From assembly GCA_964508185.1 (NCBI GenBank), contig CAZDSS010000018.1, forward strand, positions 1-32,462: a DNA stretch of 32,462 nt, given 5' to 3'. Below, piece after piece: positions 23,478 through 30,899 of the stretch; within the stretch, counting starts at the first letter, position 1; each line of letters opens with the position of its first letter. The notes beneath the pieces are model-generated. The model searched no databases and was not told the DNA's origin. It saw only the letters and a list, made by a program, of their open reading frames with translations. The position numbers and the translations under genes are program-made. This DNA comes from CAZDSS01 sp964508185 (GTDB lineage: Bacteria > Pseudomonadota > Alphaproteobacteria > Sphingomonadales > Govanellaceae).

Positions 23478-24942
23478 GGCGTTTCTCCCGGTTCAGTTTC
23501 TCGATTCCGTAGCGCTTCATGAGGCGGTAGAGGGCGACCCGCGAGATGCCGAGCTCCTGCGCCGCCCGCCGCACGTTGCATCTGTTCCGCTCGAGGCTTG
23601 CGAGGATGTAGCCGCGGTCGAACTCCTCCCGCGCGGCGAAAAGGGAGGCGGCGGGGCGCGCGGGCGCCTTGCCCGCCGCCCCGAGGCCGAGATCCTCGGG
23701 CCCGATCACCACGCCCCGGCAAAGGATCACGGCGCGGCTTACGGCGCTGACCAATTCGCGCACATTGCCCGGCCAGCTGTGGTTCAGCATGGCCATGACG
23801 GCGCGGCTCGAGAAGCGGAGGCGGGGCCGGTCGTACTGCCGGCTGAATTTGTGGAGATAGTATTCGGCGAGCCGTTCGATATCGTCCGCCCGCTCGCGCA
23901 AGGGCGGCATGTGGATATGGAGGACGTTCAGGCGGTAATAGAGATCCTCGCGGAAGGCGCCTTCCTGGATCGCGCGCTCGAGATCGGCGTTGGTCGCGGC
24001 GATCAGGCGATGATCGACGCGCAAGGTGGCGGTGCCGCCCACCCGCTTGAAGGTGCCGTCCTGCACGAAACGCAGGATATGGGGCTGGAGCTCCAGCGGC
24101 ATGTCCCCGATCTCGTCGAGGAACAGGGTGCCGCGGTGGGCTTCCTCCACGAGCCCCCGCTTGGCCCGGAGCGCGCCGGTGAACGCCCCCGCCTCGTGGC
24201 CGAAGAGCTCGGACGCGATGAGGCTTGCGGGCAGCGCCGCGCAATTGACGGCGGCGAAGGGGCCGCCGCCCCGCGCCGAGCGTTCGTGGATCGCCCGCGC
24301 CACCAGTTCCTTTCCCGTGCCGCTTTCCCCGGTGATCAGCACCGGCGTGTCCACCCGGGCGATGCGCCAGATCATCTCGTAGATTTCCTGCATGGCGCGG
24401 GACGCCCCGACAATGCGGCCGAGGCCCGGCTTCTCCGCCCGCGCGACGCCGCCGAGGCTCCGCTCCAGCGCCGCAAGGCCCTGCACATGGCCGATGCAAT
24501 GGAGGAAGCGCTGCTCGTCGAGCGGCAGGCTGTGGAGATCATGGATCCAGCCGAGGCGCAACAGCTCCTGACAGGCCATGGACAGGGGCTCGCCCGGCCG
24601 CAACAGCCCGACGAGGCGAAGGCGTGGATGATGGGTCAGAAGGTGGCCGGCGAAATCGTCGCAGAGGACGTCGTCGCGTCCGTTCGTGCCGTCGAACAGC
24701 AGCGCCGGCGGCTCTTCCGCGGCGATGAAGCGCTCGACGGCGTCGGCTTCGGTGAGACATTCGACGCGCAGGCAATTGCGGGCGAGAATGGGGCCGAGAT
24801 CGGCCATCAGGCGATCGTCGGATGCGACGAGGGGCAGTGGGACCGGTTCGGCCCGGGATTGCGCGGCGACCACCTGCGCCACCGCGGATCTCGGCGCCGC
24901 CGCAGTGTCGTAGTTCAGGGCGCTCGTCACCGGACCTTGCAT
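23467..24942 (-). CDS. Sigma-54-dependent transcriptional activator with degenerate receiver domain (VpsR/FleQ-like)
   Basis: The start is the ATG at 24942 after GGGGAG; a TTG one codon earlier is less likely. The 491-residue protein has an N-terminal receiver-like domain (~35-150), an AAA+ domain with Walker A GESGTGKE (205-212), an intact GAFTGA loop (252-257), Walker B GTLFLDEIGD and RLNVLHIHMPPLRER, and a C-terminal Fis-type helix-turn-helix (NVRRAAQELGISRVALYRLM). The receiver's acidic pocket and conserved lysine appear altered (SDD near the start, LHSLP in place of a KP motif), so phosphorylation is doubtful. This resembles VpsR/FleQ, biofilm regulators that bind c-di-GMP. GAFTGA fits the sigma-54 elements before both operons, which it probably activates. 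Confidence 0.88.
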   Translation of the reverse strand: MQGPVTSALNYDTAAAPRSAVAQVVAAQSRAEPVPLPLVASDDRLMADLGPILARNCLRVECLTEADAVERFIAAEEPPALLFDGTNGRDDVLCDDFAGHLLTHHPRLRLVGLLRPGEPLSMACQELLRLGWIHDLHSLPLDEQRFLHCIGHVQGLAALERSLGGVARAEKPGLGRIVGASRAMQEIYEMIWRIARVDTPVLITGESGTGKELVARAIHERSARGGGPFAAVNCAALPASLIASELFGHEAGAFTGALRAKRGLVEEAHRGTLFLDEIGDMPLELQPHILRFVQDGTFKRVGGTATLRVDHRLIAATNADLERAIQEGAFREDLYYRLNVLHIHMPPLRERADDIERLAEYYLHKFSRQYDRPRLRFSSRAVMAMLNHSWPGNVRELVSAVSRAVILCRGVVIGPEDLGLGAAGKAPARPAASLFAAREEFDRGYILASLERNRCNVRRAAQELGISRVALYRLMKRYGIEKLNREKRRED

Positions 24943-25300
24943 CAAGGACGCTCCCCTCCCGTTGAACAGGATGCCGAACCGCCGTCGGCAAGCAGCTCAT
25001 GCAGATGGTCGGAGCCGGATACCCGGGGTCCCTGCAATGTCGCGGAACCCACGTCTCTTGCGATGCAACGGGGCAAGTTCACACGACAGTGCGAAACGCG
25101 TGATCACACAATACATTCGGACAATGGACGCGGGTTGCGCGGCAGGACGCCCTTCGGGCGCCACGCCGCGCTGGGATCGACAATCTCCCGAATGGATTAG
25201 CAATTAATATGCCAATTACGTAAGTCGTTGGATATATGTCGGGATCGGAGAAGGCCGGAGGCAATGACGGCGGACGTTTGTAAAATCCCCCGACACCTGT
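24943..25300. other. Spacer upstream of the activator-barrel operon
   Basis: No supported gene. It holds the sigma-54 element at 25199-25214 and a GATATATGTC segment (25231-25240) resembling the GATATATATC palindrome beside the other sigma-54 promoter. No hairpin was found directly after the methyltransferase stop. Confidence 0.5.
25199..25214 (-). promoter_or_regulatory. Sigma-54 promoter (TGGCATA-N4-TTGCT) for the activator-FapF-like operon
   Basis: On the minus strand GG and GC are ten bases apart in TGGCATA-TTAA-TTGCT, differing from consensus only in the two bases after TGGCA. The predicted start is near 25188, giving a leader of about 245 bases. It implies that the activator is autoregulated together with the barrel gene. 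Confidence 0.72.
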
Positions 25301-26200
25301 TCAGAGCACGCGCCTGGCGACGGCCCCGCCCTCGCCCCCGTTGCCCGCGATGACGAGCTGCTCGCCCTTGAGCTTGCCTTCGAAACTGCGCGGCTTGCCG
25401 TCCACCTCGGCGGTGAAGGTCACCTGCTCGCCATTGACGCGCGCATTCCGGAGGGGGACTTCCTTGCCGCCCACCTTCAGCACGCCTTCGAGCTTCTGGT
25501 AGTGCTGGCGGAGCTCCACCTCATAGGTGGCGCCGCCGTCGGACCATTGCCATTTGCCCTCGACCTTGGCCGGGACGACCCAGAAATAGATGTCGCGGCC
25601 GGAAAGGGTCTTGGTCTCGTCCGGCTCCCAGTCGCCCATGTTGAACTGGTGGGAGACGATGCGCGTCCCCGGCTTCAGCTCGGACAGGAGGCGCGGGCGC
25701 AGCTTGAGATTGACCTGGGTGAGCAGGTACATGGTGACCACCGTCGCCTCGCTGAAGTCATGCTCGAAGATGTTGGCTTCAAGGAATTCCACCTTGTCGG
25801 TCACATCCGCATGGCGGGCGTTGTCGTTCGCTTCCTTGACGCGCTCGGGATTGAGGTCGATCCCCACCGCCCGCTTCACGCCGAAATCGCGCACCGCGGC
25901 AACCGCGATCCGCCCGTCTCCGGAGCCGAGATCGATCACGAAATCGTCCTTGCCCACCTCCGCCAGCTTCAGCATGCGGTCCACCACCGCAGGCGGCGTC
26001 GGCACNNNNNNNNNNATGCGGCCGTCGCCGGAGCCGAGGTCGTAGAGCACGTCGTCCGGCCCGACCTTCGCCATCTGCAGCATTTCCTTGACCACCGACT
26101 GGGGCGTGGGGACGAAGGGCACATCCAGTTCCCGCGCATGACCCGGCAGGGCCAGCGCCAGCACAACGAGGGGAGCAGCAAGAGCAGCCAGAGCACGCAT
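25301..26200 (-). CDS. SAM-dependent methyltransferase with signal peptide, interrupted by an assembly gap
   Basis: The open frame begins with a signal peptide (cleavage near GHA-RE) and then DVPFVPTPQSVVKEMLQMAK and YDLGSGDGR, the class I SAM-binding motif. After ten Ns the same block recurs as VPTPPAVVDRMLKLAEVG and IDLGSGDGRIAVAAV, followed by a complete methyltransferase core (VGIDLNPERVKEANDNA, FLEANIFEHDFSEATVV) and a beta-rich C-terminus. The frame across the gap is kept only because ten Ns plus two bases make four codons. Most likely two tandem paralogues are joined with most of the first missing; a real duplicated domain is less likely. The start follows GGAG, 11 bases after the permease stop. 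Substrate unknown; an exported SAM enzyme is unusual. Confidence 0.7.
   Translation of the reverse strand: MRALAALAAPLVVLALALPGHARELDVPFVPTPQSVVKEMLQMAKVGPDDVLYDLGSGDGRXXXXVPTPPAVVDRMLKLAEVGKDDFVIDLGSGDGRIAVAAVRDFGVKRAVGIDLNPERVKEANDNARHADVTDKVEFLEANIFEHDFSEATVVTMYLLTQVNLKLRPRLLSELKPGTRIVSHQFNMGDWEPDETKTLSGRDIYFWVVPAKVEGKWQWSDGGATYEVELRQHYQKLEGVLKVGGKEVPLRNARVNGEQVTFTAEVDGKPRSFEGKLKGEQLVIAGNGGEGGAVARRVL
26006..26015. other. Scaffold gap (10 N)
   Basis: A run of exactly ten Ns marks an assembly join of unknown true length. It lies between two related copies of the methyltransferase SAM-binding block. Confidence 0.98.
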
Positions 26201-26211
26201 GGGACGATCTC

Positions 26212-27600
26212 CTATTTCTGGGTGACGGGAATGGGACGGTCGGGACGCGCGCCGTCATCGGCCCTCCGTTGCCGCCGCCGCGCGAGCGCCAGCACCGGCA
26301 GGCCGAGCAGCAGGACGCCGACGCCCACCAGCGCGCCGGTTCCCGTATAGACGAGGCTCGAATAGAGAAGGCTCGCGCTGGAGAGGCAGAACAGCAGCGG
26401 CGTCAGGGGATAGAGCGGCACCGTAAAGGGGCGCGGCCGGTCGGGGTCGCGCCGCCGCAGGACGAAGACGGATATGCCCATCAGCAGGAAGAAGAACCAG
26501 AAGACGGGCGCCAGATAGTCGATCACGGTCTCGATCCCCTTGCGATTGAGAGCGCCGAGGAGGACGAGGCCGAGGGCGATCGCCCCCTGCAGCAGCAGCG
26601 CCCGCGACGGCGCGCCGCGCGCCTCGTCCCAGTGATAAAGACCATTGAACAGGGCAAAGTCACGGCCGAGCGCAAAATTTGTCCGCGCCCCCGTCAATAT
26701 GGTGACGTTGGCCGAGGCCGCGACCACAAGGAGAACCAGTACGGTCATGAGGATTTCACCCACGGGTCCGAAGGCCGCGGCCATCAACTCCCCCGCGACG
26801 GCGGACGAGCGGCTCATGCCGGCGGCGCCCAGGCCGTGGAGATAGGCGACGTTGATCGCAAGATACAGCAGGGTGATGACGCCGATGCTGAGGAGGAGCG
26901 CGGCGACGATGCGGCGCGGCCCCCCGCGGATTTCCGCCGAGATATAGGCGGATTCGTTCCACCCCCCGTAGGTGAGGAGCACGAAGACCATGGCCATGCC
27001 GAAGCCCGAAAGGCCGCCGCCGGACGGTGCCGCGCCCCCCGCATCCTCCGCGCCGTCGAGCGACAGTCCCGCGACGATCACCACCAGAAGGCCGAGAAGG
27101 GTCAGGGCGAAAAGCAGGTTCTGGACGCCCTTGGTCTCTCGGATGCCGGAGAGATTGAGTGCGGTGAGCAGGACGATGAGCGCCGCGGCGCAGATCGCCG
27201 CCCCGTGCGGCCCCAGGGGCAGGAGCCCCGCCCCATAATCGCCGAAGATGTAGGCGAGAAGCGCGATGCTTCCCGTCTGCACCACGGTCATGCGCGCCCA
27301 GGCGAACATGAAGCCCACATTCCGGCCAAAGGCGCGGTTGAGGACGTGATATTCGCCCCCGGCGTCGGCATAGCTGCTCATGAGTTCGGCGAAACAGAGG
27401 GCGCCGATGAAGGAAATGACGCCGCCGAGGAGCCACGCGCCCATGATGGCAAGGTCTGACCCCAGATTGAGCGCGACCAGGCTCGGCAGGCGGAAAATTC
27501 CGGCGCCCACCACGATCCCGACGATGATCGCCGTGGCATCCAGAAGGGAGAGCACATGTTTCGGCCCGCGTTCCACGATCGAAGGCTTCTCCTTGCGCAT
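26212..27600 (-). CDS. APC superfamily amino-acid permease
   Basis: The 462-residue inner-membrane protein has about 12 hydrophobic segments and begins with the APC signature LSLLDATAIIVGIVVGAGIF (unwound TM1 glycine motif), then FAELMSSYADAGGEYHVLNRAFG. Late features are NFALGRDFALFNGLYHWDEARGAPSRALL (shown in parts) and RRRDPDRPRPFTVPLYP, a loop typical of LAT-like amino-acid exchangers. Uptake or exchange of amino acids is the family role; the substrate is unknown. It is followed at 11 bases by the methyltransferase, so the two are probably co-transcribed. Confidence 0.9.
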   Translation of the reverse strand: MRKEKPSIVERGPKHVLSLLDATAIIVGIVVGAGIFRLPSLVALNLGSDLAIMGAWLLGGVISFIGALCFAELMSSYADAGGEYHVLNRAFGRNVGFMFAWARMTVVQTGSIALLAYIFGDYGAGLLPLGPHGAAICAAALIVLLTALNLSGIRETKGVQNLLFALTLLGLLVVIVAGLSLDGAEDAGGAAPSGGGLSGFGMAMVFVLLTYGGWNESAYISAEIRGGPRRIVAALLLSIGVITLLYLAINVAYLHGLGAAGMSRSSAVAGELMAAAFGPVGEILMTVLVLLVVAASANVTILTGARTNFALGRDFALFNGLYHWDEARGAPSRALLLQGAIALGLVLLGALNRKGIETVIDYLAPVFWFFFLLMGISVFVLRRRDPDRPRPFTVPLYPLTPLLFCLSSASLLYSSLVYTGTGALVGVGVLLLGLPVLALARRRQRRADDGARPDRPIPVTQK

Positions 27601-27650
27601 GTCCGAATCCTGCGCCTCTGCACTGCGCCGTCAAGGCGTCGGATACTGAT

Positions 27651-27676
27651 AAAAAACCCCAGCACGGGCTGGGGTT
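27651..27676 (-). terminator. Rho-independent terminator of the PEP-CTERM-like gene
   Basis: AACCCCAGC (27655-27663) pairs with GCTGGGGTT (27668-27676) around a four-base loop. On the minus strand it ends in six T (27656-27651). It separates this gene from the permease. Confidence 0.9.
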
Positions 27677-27713
27677 TCAGGAAGGTGAAGGACGCAAACT
27701 GCGGGACGAGCCG

Positions 27714-28433
27714 TCAGAGCGGGATACGCGCGCTCCGCCGCCGTCCCGTTCCAAGGAGCGCGAGCCCCGCAAGTCCGATGCAGAAGATCATGAGCGCCGA
27801 CGGCGTCGGCAGGACCTGGATGCGGTCCGTGATCTCGGCCCAGAGGCTCGTGGTGTTGATGGTGCGCTCCTCGGTCACGAAGCGATCCAGCTGCGGCCCT
27901 TCACGAAGATCCGAAAATCCGTGGAGGAGCAGCCGGTAATTGGTGCCGTTGATATTGATGACGGTGCTGGAGAGCGCCTGCGGGAAGGTGATGACGTCGT
28001 CGCAGGCGACGTCCGTCCGCTGCCACGGCCCGCATTCCGACAGGGGCACCATGTTGTCGGTCTGGTCGATGTTGAAGACGAAGTCGAAGTCCTGGGTCTG
28101 CCCGTTGATGCCGAGGGTGAACCTCAGCGTGGCGCTGGTGGACGCAGAACCGTTGGATACCGGATTGATATGGCTGAGCTCGCCGAGACGGAAGATCTGG
28201 TCGGTTTCGATCGCCGCCGGGCTTCCCATCACGTCGAAGCGCAGACCGGCATTTCCGAGGGTGGTGTCTCTCGACGTGCCCCACCTGAACTCGTTGGTGC
28301 CGATCCCGGTGACATTGCTGCCCCCCGTCTGGGAGATCCATACGGCGGACAAGCTGTCCAGAGACACGGGAGCCGCCTGTGCTCCACTGAACCCGAGCAG
28401 CGCAACTGCTGCCGCAACAACAACACGCCTCAT
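27714..28433 (-). CDS. Secreted choice-of-anchor K-type protein with PEP-CTERM/VPLPA-like sorting signal
   Basis: The start is the ATG at 28433, preceded by AAGGA; a TTG seven codons earlier is less likely. The 239-residue protein has a signal peptide (cleavage AQA-AP), a beta-rich domain with RWGTS, LRFDVMG and FRLGELSHINPVSNGSA typical of choice-of-anchor K proteins, and two cysteines that may pair (SECGPW, VACDD). The C-terminus reads LPTPSALMIF, a hydrophobic stretch and GTGRRRSAR, i.e. a VPxPxA motif, transmembrane helix and basic tail read by an exosortase. No exosortase is in the window. Function is unknown; such proteins are usually surface or extracellular-matrix components. Confidence 0.8.
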   Translation of the reverse strand: MRRVVVAAAVALLGFSGAQAAPVSLDSLSAVWISQTGGSNVTGIGTNEFRWGTSRDTTLGNAGLRFDVMGSPAAIETDQIFRLGELSHINPVSNGSASTSATLRFTLGINGQTQDFDFVFNIDQTDNMVPLSECGPWQRTDVACDDVITFPQALSSTVININGTNYRLLLHGFSDLREGPQLDRFVTEERTINTTSLWAEITDRIQVLPTPSALMIFCIGLAGLALLGTGRRRSARIPL

Positions 28434-28913
28434 CACCAAATCCTTCTTACGCAACGACTCCTGCAGTCGATACGGTTACGGGAGGCCGAACGGGCCAGAC
28501 GGGCTTTCTACCCATCCAGTGGTCAAACGTGGGATCATCCACATTGTTCCCAACGGGTTGCGCTGATACCGATAATTATTGAAAAGGTTAACGCGCCCGC
28601 GCCGCGAACCCATGGAATTCCGGCCTTTTCCGAAGCGATCACGAATTTGCGGTGGCTTTTCTGCAACAGACCTATCTGTGCCGCACAAGGCACATTTCTC
28701 CCGCCGCCGGCATAAATCACACAAAAAACGTTGCCAAATTGAGCCCCAGCGGCGAGATTGGCATCCCGAACAGGGGGGCGGTCTCCGTTTCCCGGCGGGT
28801 CGCCTGTTTCATCCCCTTGTCAGATAAGGCCGTACCAAGCGCCGGCGCGAAGTCGCAGGCGCCGGTGGGGTCGATTTGTGTGTGTGATGATGTTTGGAGG
28901 TTTGAGTCAAGTC
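28434..28913. other. Divergent spacer between PEP-CTERM-like and cytochrome peroxidase genes
   Basis: No supported gene; the open frame running into the peroxidase from 28758 is a non-coding extension. It contains an AT-rich patch (~28560-28590) and an inverted repeat TGTGCC-N6-GGCACA at 28677-28694, a possible operator. No sigma-54 element was found on either strand. Confidence 0.5.
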
Positions 28914-29963
28914 ATGTTGCAAGGGTTCAAGATGGCTGCCGCAGCCCTGGCCGTGATGGCGGCGGGAGCCGGCGCCGCGCATGCCGACGACAATGCGCTG
29001 CGTGAACTGGCGAAGGAAATGTTCGAGCCCATCCCGACGGATGCGGTTCAGGTCAATGGCGTCACCCCGACGAAGGAGCAGATCGAGCTCGGCAAGATGC
29101 TGTGGTTCGAGCCGCGCCTGTCGCTCGGCCAGAATATCAGCTGCAACAGCTGCCATAACCTCGCGACGGGCGGCGTCGACCTCGCCCCCACGTCCCTCGG
29201 CCATCGCTGGCAGCTGGGCGGACGCAATTCGCCGACGGTGCTGAACGCCGTCTTCAACACCGCCCAGTTCTGGGACGGCCGCGCCGCCGACCTCGTGGAA
29301 CAGGCCACGGGCCCCATCGAAAATCCGGTGGAGATGGCGTCCAACAAGGGGCATGTGATGACCGTGCTGAAGAGCATCCCGGGCTATGCCCCGCTGTTCA
29401 AGGCGGCCTTCCCCAAGGACAAGGAGCCCCTGACCTTCGACAACGTGGTCAAGGCCATCGCCATGTTCGAAGCGACGCTCGTCACCCCGAACGCGCCCTT
29501 CGACCGCTTCCTCAAGGGCGACGACAAGGCTCTGACCGAGCAACAGAAGCGCGGCCTTCAGACCTTCATCGACGCCGGCTGCGCGAGCTGCCACAACGGA
29601 GTCAATCTCGGCGGCAACAGCTACCAGCCCTTCGGCCTGGTGGAGCGCCCCAACGGCGACATCCTGCCGGCTGACGACCTCGGCCGCTTCGAAGTCACCC
29701 GGTCCAAGGACGACGAATACGTGTTCAAGGTGCCGACGCTCCGCAACGTCGCCATCACCCCGCCCTACTTCCATTCGGGCGCGGTGCGTGACCTCAAGGA
29801 CGCGGTCACCATCATGGGCACGGCCCAGCTCGGCGCCGAGCTCGAGGCGCAGGAAGTGGCGGACATCGTCGCCTTCCTCGAAAGCCTCACGGGCGACCAG
29901 CCGCAGGTGACCTACCCCGTGCTGCCCGCAAGCACCGCCGAGACCCCGCTGCCCCAGCAGTAA
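28914..29963 (+). CDS. Di-haem cytochrome c peroxidase (CcpA/MauG family)
   Basis: Bacterial di-haem peroxidases reduce hydrogen peroxide in the periplasm using electrons from small cytochromes. Two haem-c sites are visible, CNSCH and CASCH, with the family blocks LGKMLWFEPRLS, NSPTVLNAVFN, QFWDGRA, GPIENPVEM and VPTLRNVAITPPYFHSGA. The start is set at the ATG at 28914, giving a signal peptide ending AHA-DD. GGAGG lies 13 bases upstream, slightly far, and the ATG at 28932 is an alternative. Open sequence before 28914 is Arg-rich and unlike the family. It appears to be a single-gene unit. Confidence 0.92.
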   Translation: MLQGFKMAAAALAVMAAGAGAAHADDNALRELAKEMFEPIPTDAVQVNGVTPTKEQIELGKMLWFEPRLSLGQNISCNSCHNLATGGVDLAPTSLGHRWQLGGRNSPTVLNAVFNTAQFWDGRAADLVEQATGPIENPVEMASNKGHVMTVLKSIPGYAPLFKAAFPKDKEPLTFDNVVKAIAMFEATLVTPNAPFDRFLKGDDKALTEQQKRGLQTFIDAGCASCHNGVNLGGNSYQPFGLVERPNGDILPADDLGRFEVTRSKDDEYVFKVPTLRNVAITPPYFHSGAVRDLKDAVTIMGTAQLGAELEAQEVADIVAFLESLTGDQPQVTYPVLPASTAETPLPQQ

Positions 29964-29984
29964 GGGGAGATTTCGCAGACGAGA

Positions 29985-30007
29985 CCGCGCGGGGCCACCC
30001 CGCGCGG
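29985..30007 (+). terminator. GC-rich hairpin after the cytochrome peroxidase gene
   Basis: CCGCGCGGGG and CCCCGCGCGG pair over ten bases around a CCA loop, 21 bases after the stop. There is no T tract, so it may act as an inefficient terminator or 3'-end stabilizer. Confidence 0.5.
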
Positions 30008-30044
30008 CCTCCCCATCCTCTCAGCCCCGCGGGGCAGACAGTTC

Positions 30045-30074
30045 TTGACGCTTCGTCTCATGTCCTGAGACAAT
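30045..30074 (+). promoter_or_regulatory. Promoter with overlapping palindromic operator of the IclR gene
   Basis: TTGACG (30045-30050) and GACAAT (30069-30074) form a -35/-10 pair with an 18-base spacer. A palindrome GTCTCA-N5-TGAGAC (30055-30071) fills the spacer and enters the -10, as in an autorepressed promoter. Transcription would begin at or next to the ATG at 30081, so the mRNA may be leaderless; no ribosome site is visible. Confidence 0.5.
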
Positions 30075-30080
30075 CGTCCC

Positions 30081-30899
30081 ATGACCCCGCGCAATTCCTC
30101 CGTCCTCAATGCCTTGCGGATCCTGCGCCTCGTGAGCGCCGAGGGGCCGGCGCTGTCGCTCGACCTCATCGCGCGGCGGCTCGATCTGTCCCGCGCGGCG
30201 GCGCACCGGCTGCTCACCACCCTGCAGGAGGAAGGGGCGATCCTGCGCCTCAAGCGCAATCTCTATGCCGTCGGGCCGGGACTTGCGGAGATCGCCGCCA
30301 ATGCCGACATTCCGGCGATTCTTGCGGCCGTGGGCCGCGACATGGTGCGGCGCCTGGCCCGCGAGCTCGACGAGGTGGTGCATCTCGGTCATCTCGAGCG
30401 CGGCATGGTGACCTATCTCGTCAAGGGCCGCCCGCGCCGCAAGACCACGGTCCCGACCGAGGAAGGGACGCAGCTCGAGGCCTACAGCTCCGGCCTTGGC
30501 AAGGTGCTGCTCGCCCATCTGCCGCCCCAGGATCTCGAGGATTATCTGGCGTCCGGCCCCTTCGTCGCCTTCACCGAGCATACGATCACCGATCCCGCCG
30601 CCATCCGGCGCGCGCTCGACGACGTGAAGCGGCAGGGCTTCGCGACGGACGAGGAAGAAGTGATGCCGGGCCTCACCTGCCTTGCGGTGCCGGTGCCGCG
30701 GCCCGTGGGCGGGGCCGTCGCGGCCTTCTCCGTCTCGGGCGCGAGCGAGCGGTTCACCCCCGCCTTCCGCGCCCAAGCGCGCGCAACGCTAAAGGCGGCG
30801 GCGGATGAGCTTTCCGCACGGCTTTACGGCGCAATGGAGCCTCAGTCCCTGGAGAACCGCGCCCGCACGGAGCCGAGACCGGCGATCGTCAGTTCGTAG
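30081..30899 (+). CDS. IclR family transcriptional regulator
   Basis: The 272-residue regulator has an N-terminal winged helix (SVLNALRILRLVS, LDLSRAAAHRLLTTLQEEG) and the C-terminal IclR effector domain (LEAYSSGLGKVLLAHL, GFATDEEEVMPGLTCLAVPVPRP, GAVAAFSVSG). Its neighbours are the hydratase and acetaldehyde dehydrogenase of a meta-cleavage pathway, so it is probably an MhpR-like activator of aromatic catabolism. The last 58 bases overlap the 3' end of the hydratase gene on the other strand; the extra C-terminal tail after SARLYGAME is encoded there. Confidence 0.9.
   Translation: MTPRNSSVLNALRILRLVSAEGPALSLDLIARRLDLSRAAAHRLLTTLQEEGAILRLKRNLYAVGPGLAEIAANADIPAILAAVGRDMVRRLARELDEVVHLGHLERGMVTYLVKGRPRRKTTVPTEEGTQLEAYSSGLGKVLLAHLPPQDLEDYLASGPFVAFTEHTITDPAAIRRALDDVKRQGFATDEEEVMPGLTCLAVPVPRPVGGAVAAFSVSGASERFTPAFRAQARATLKAAADELSARLYGAMEPQSLENRARTEPRPAIVSS

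Noticed and set aside
18757..24942. Curli system
   Set aside because: No CsgG-, CsgE- or CsgF-like protein is present. The C39 peptidase and coiled-coil barrel point to a Fap type.
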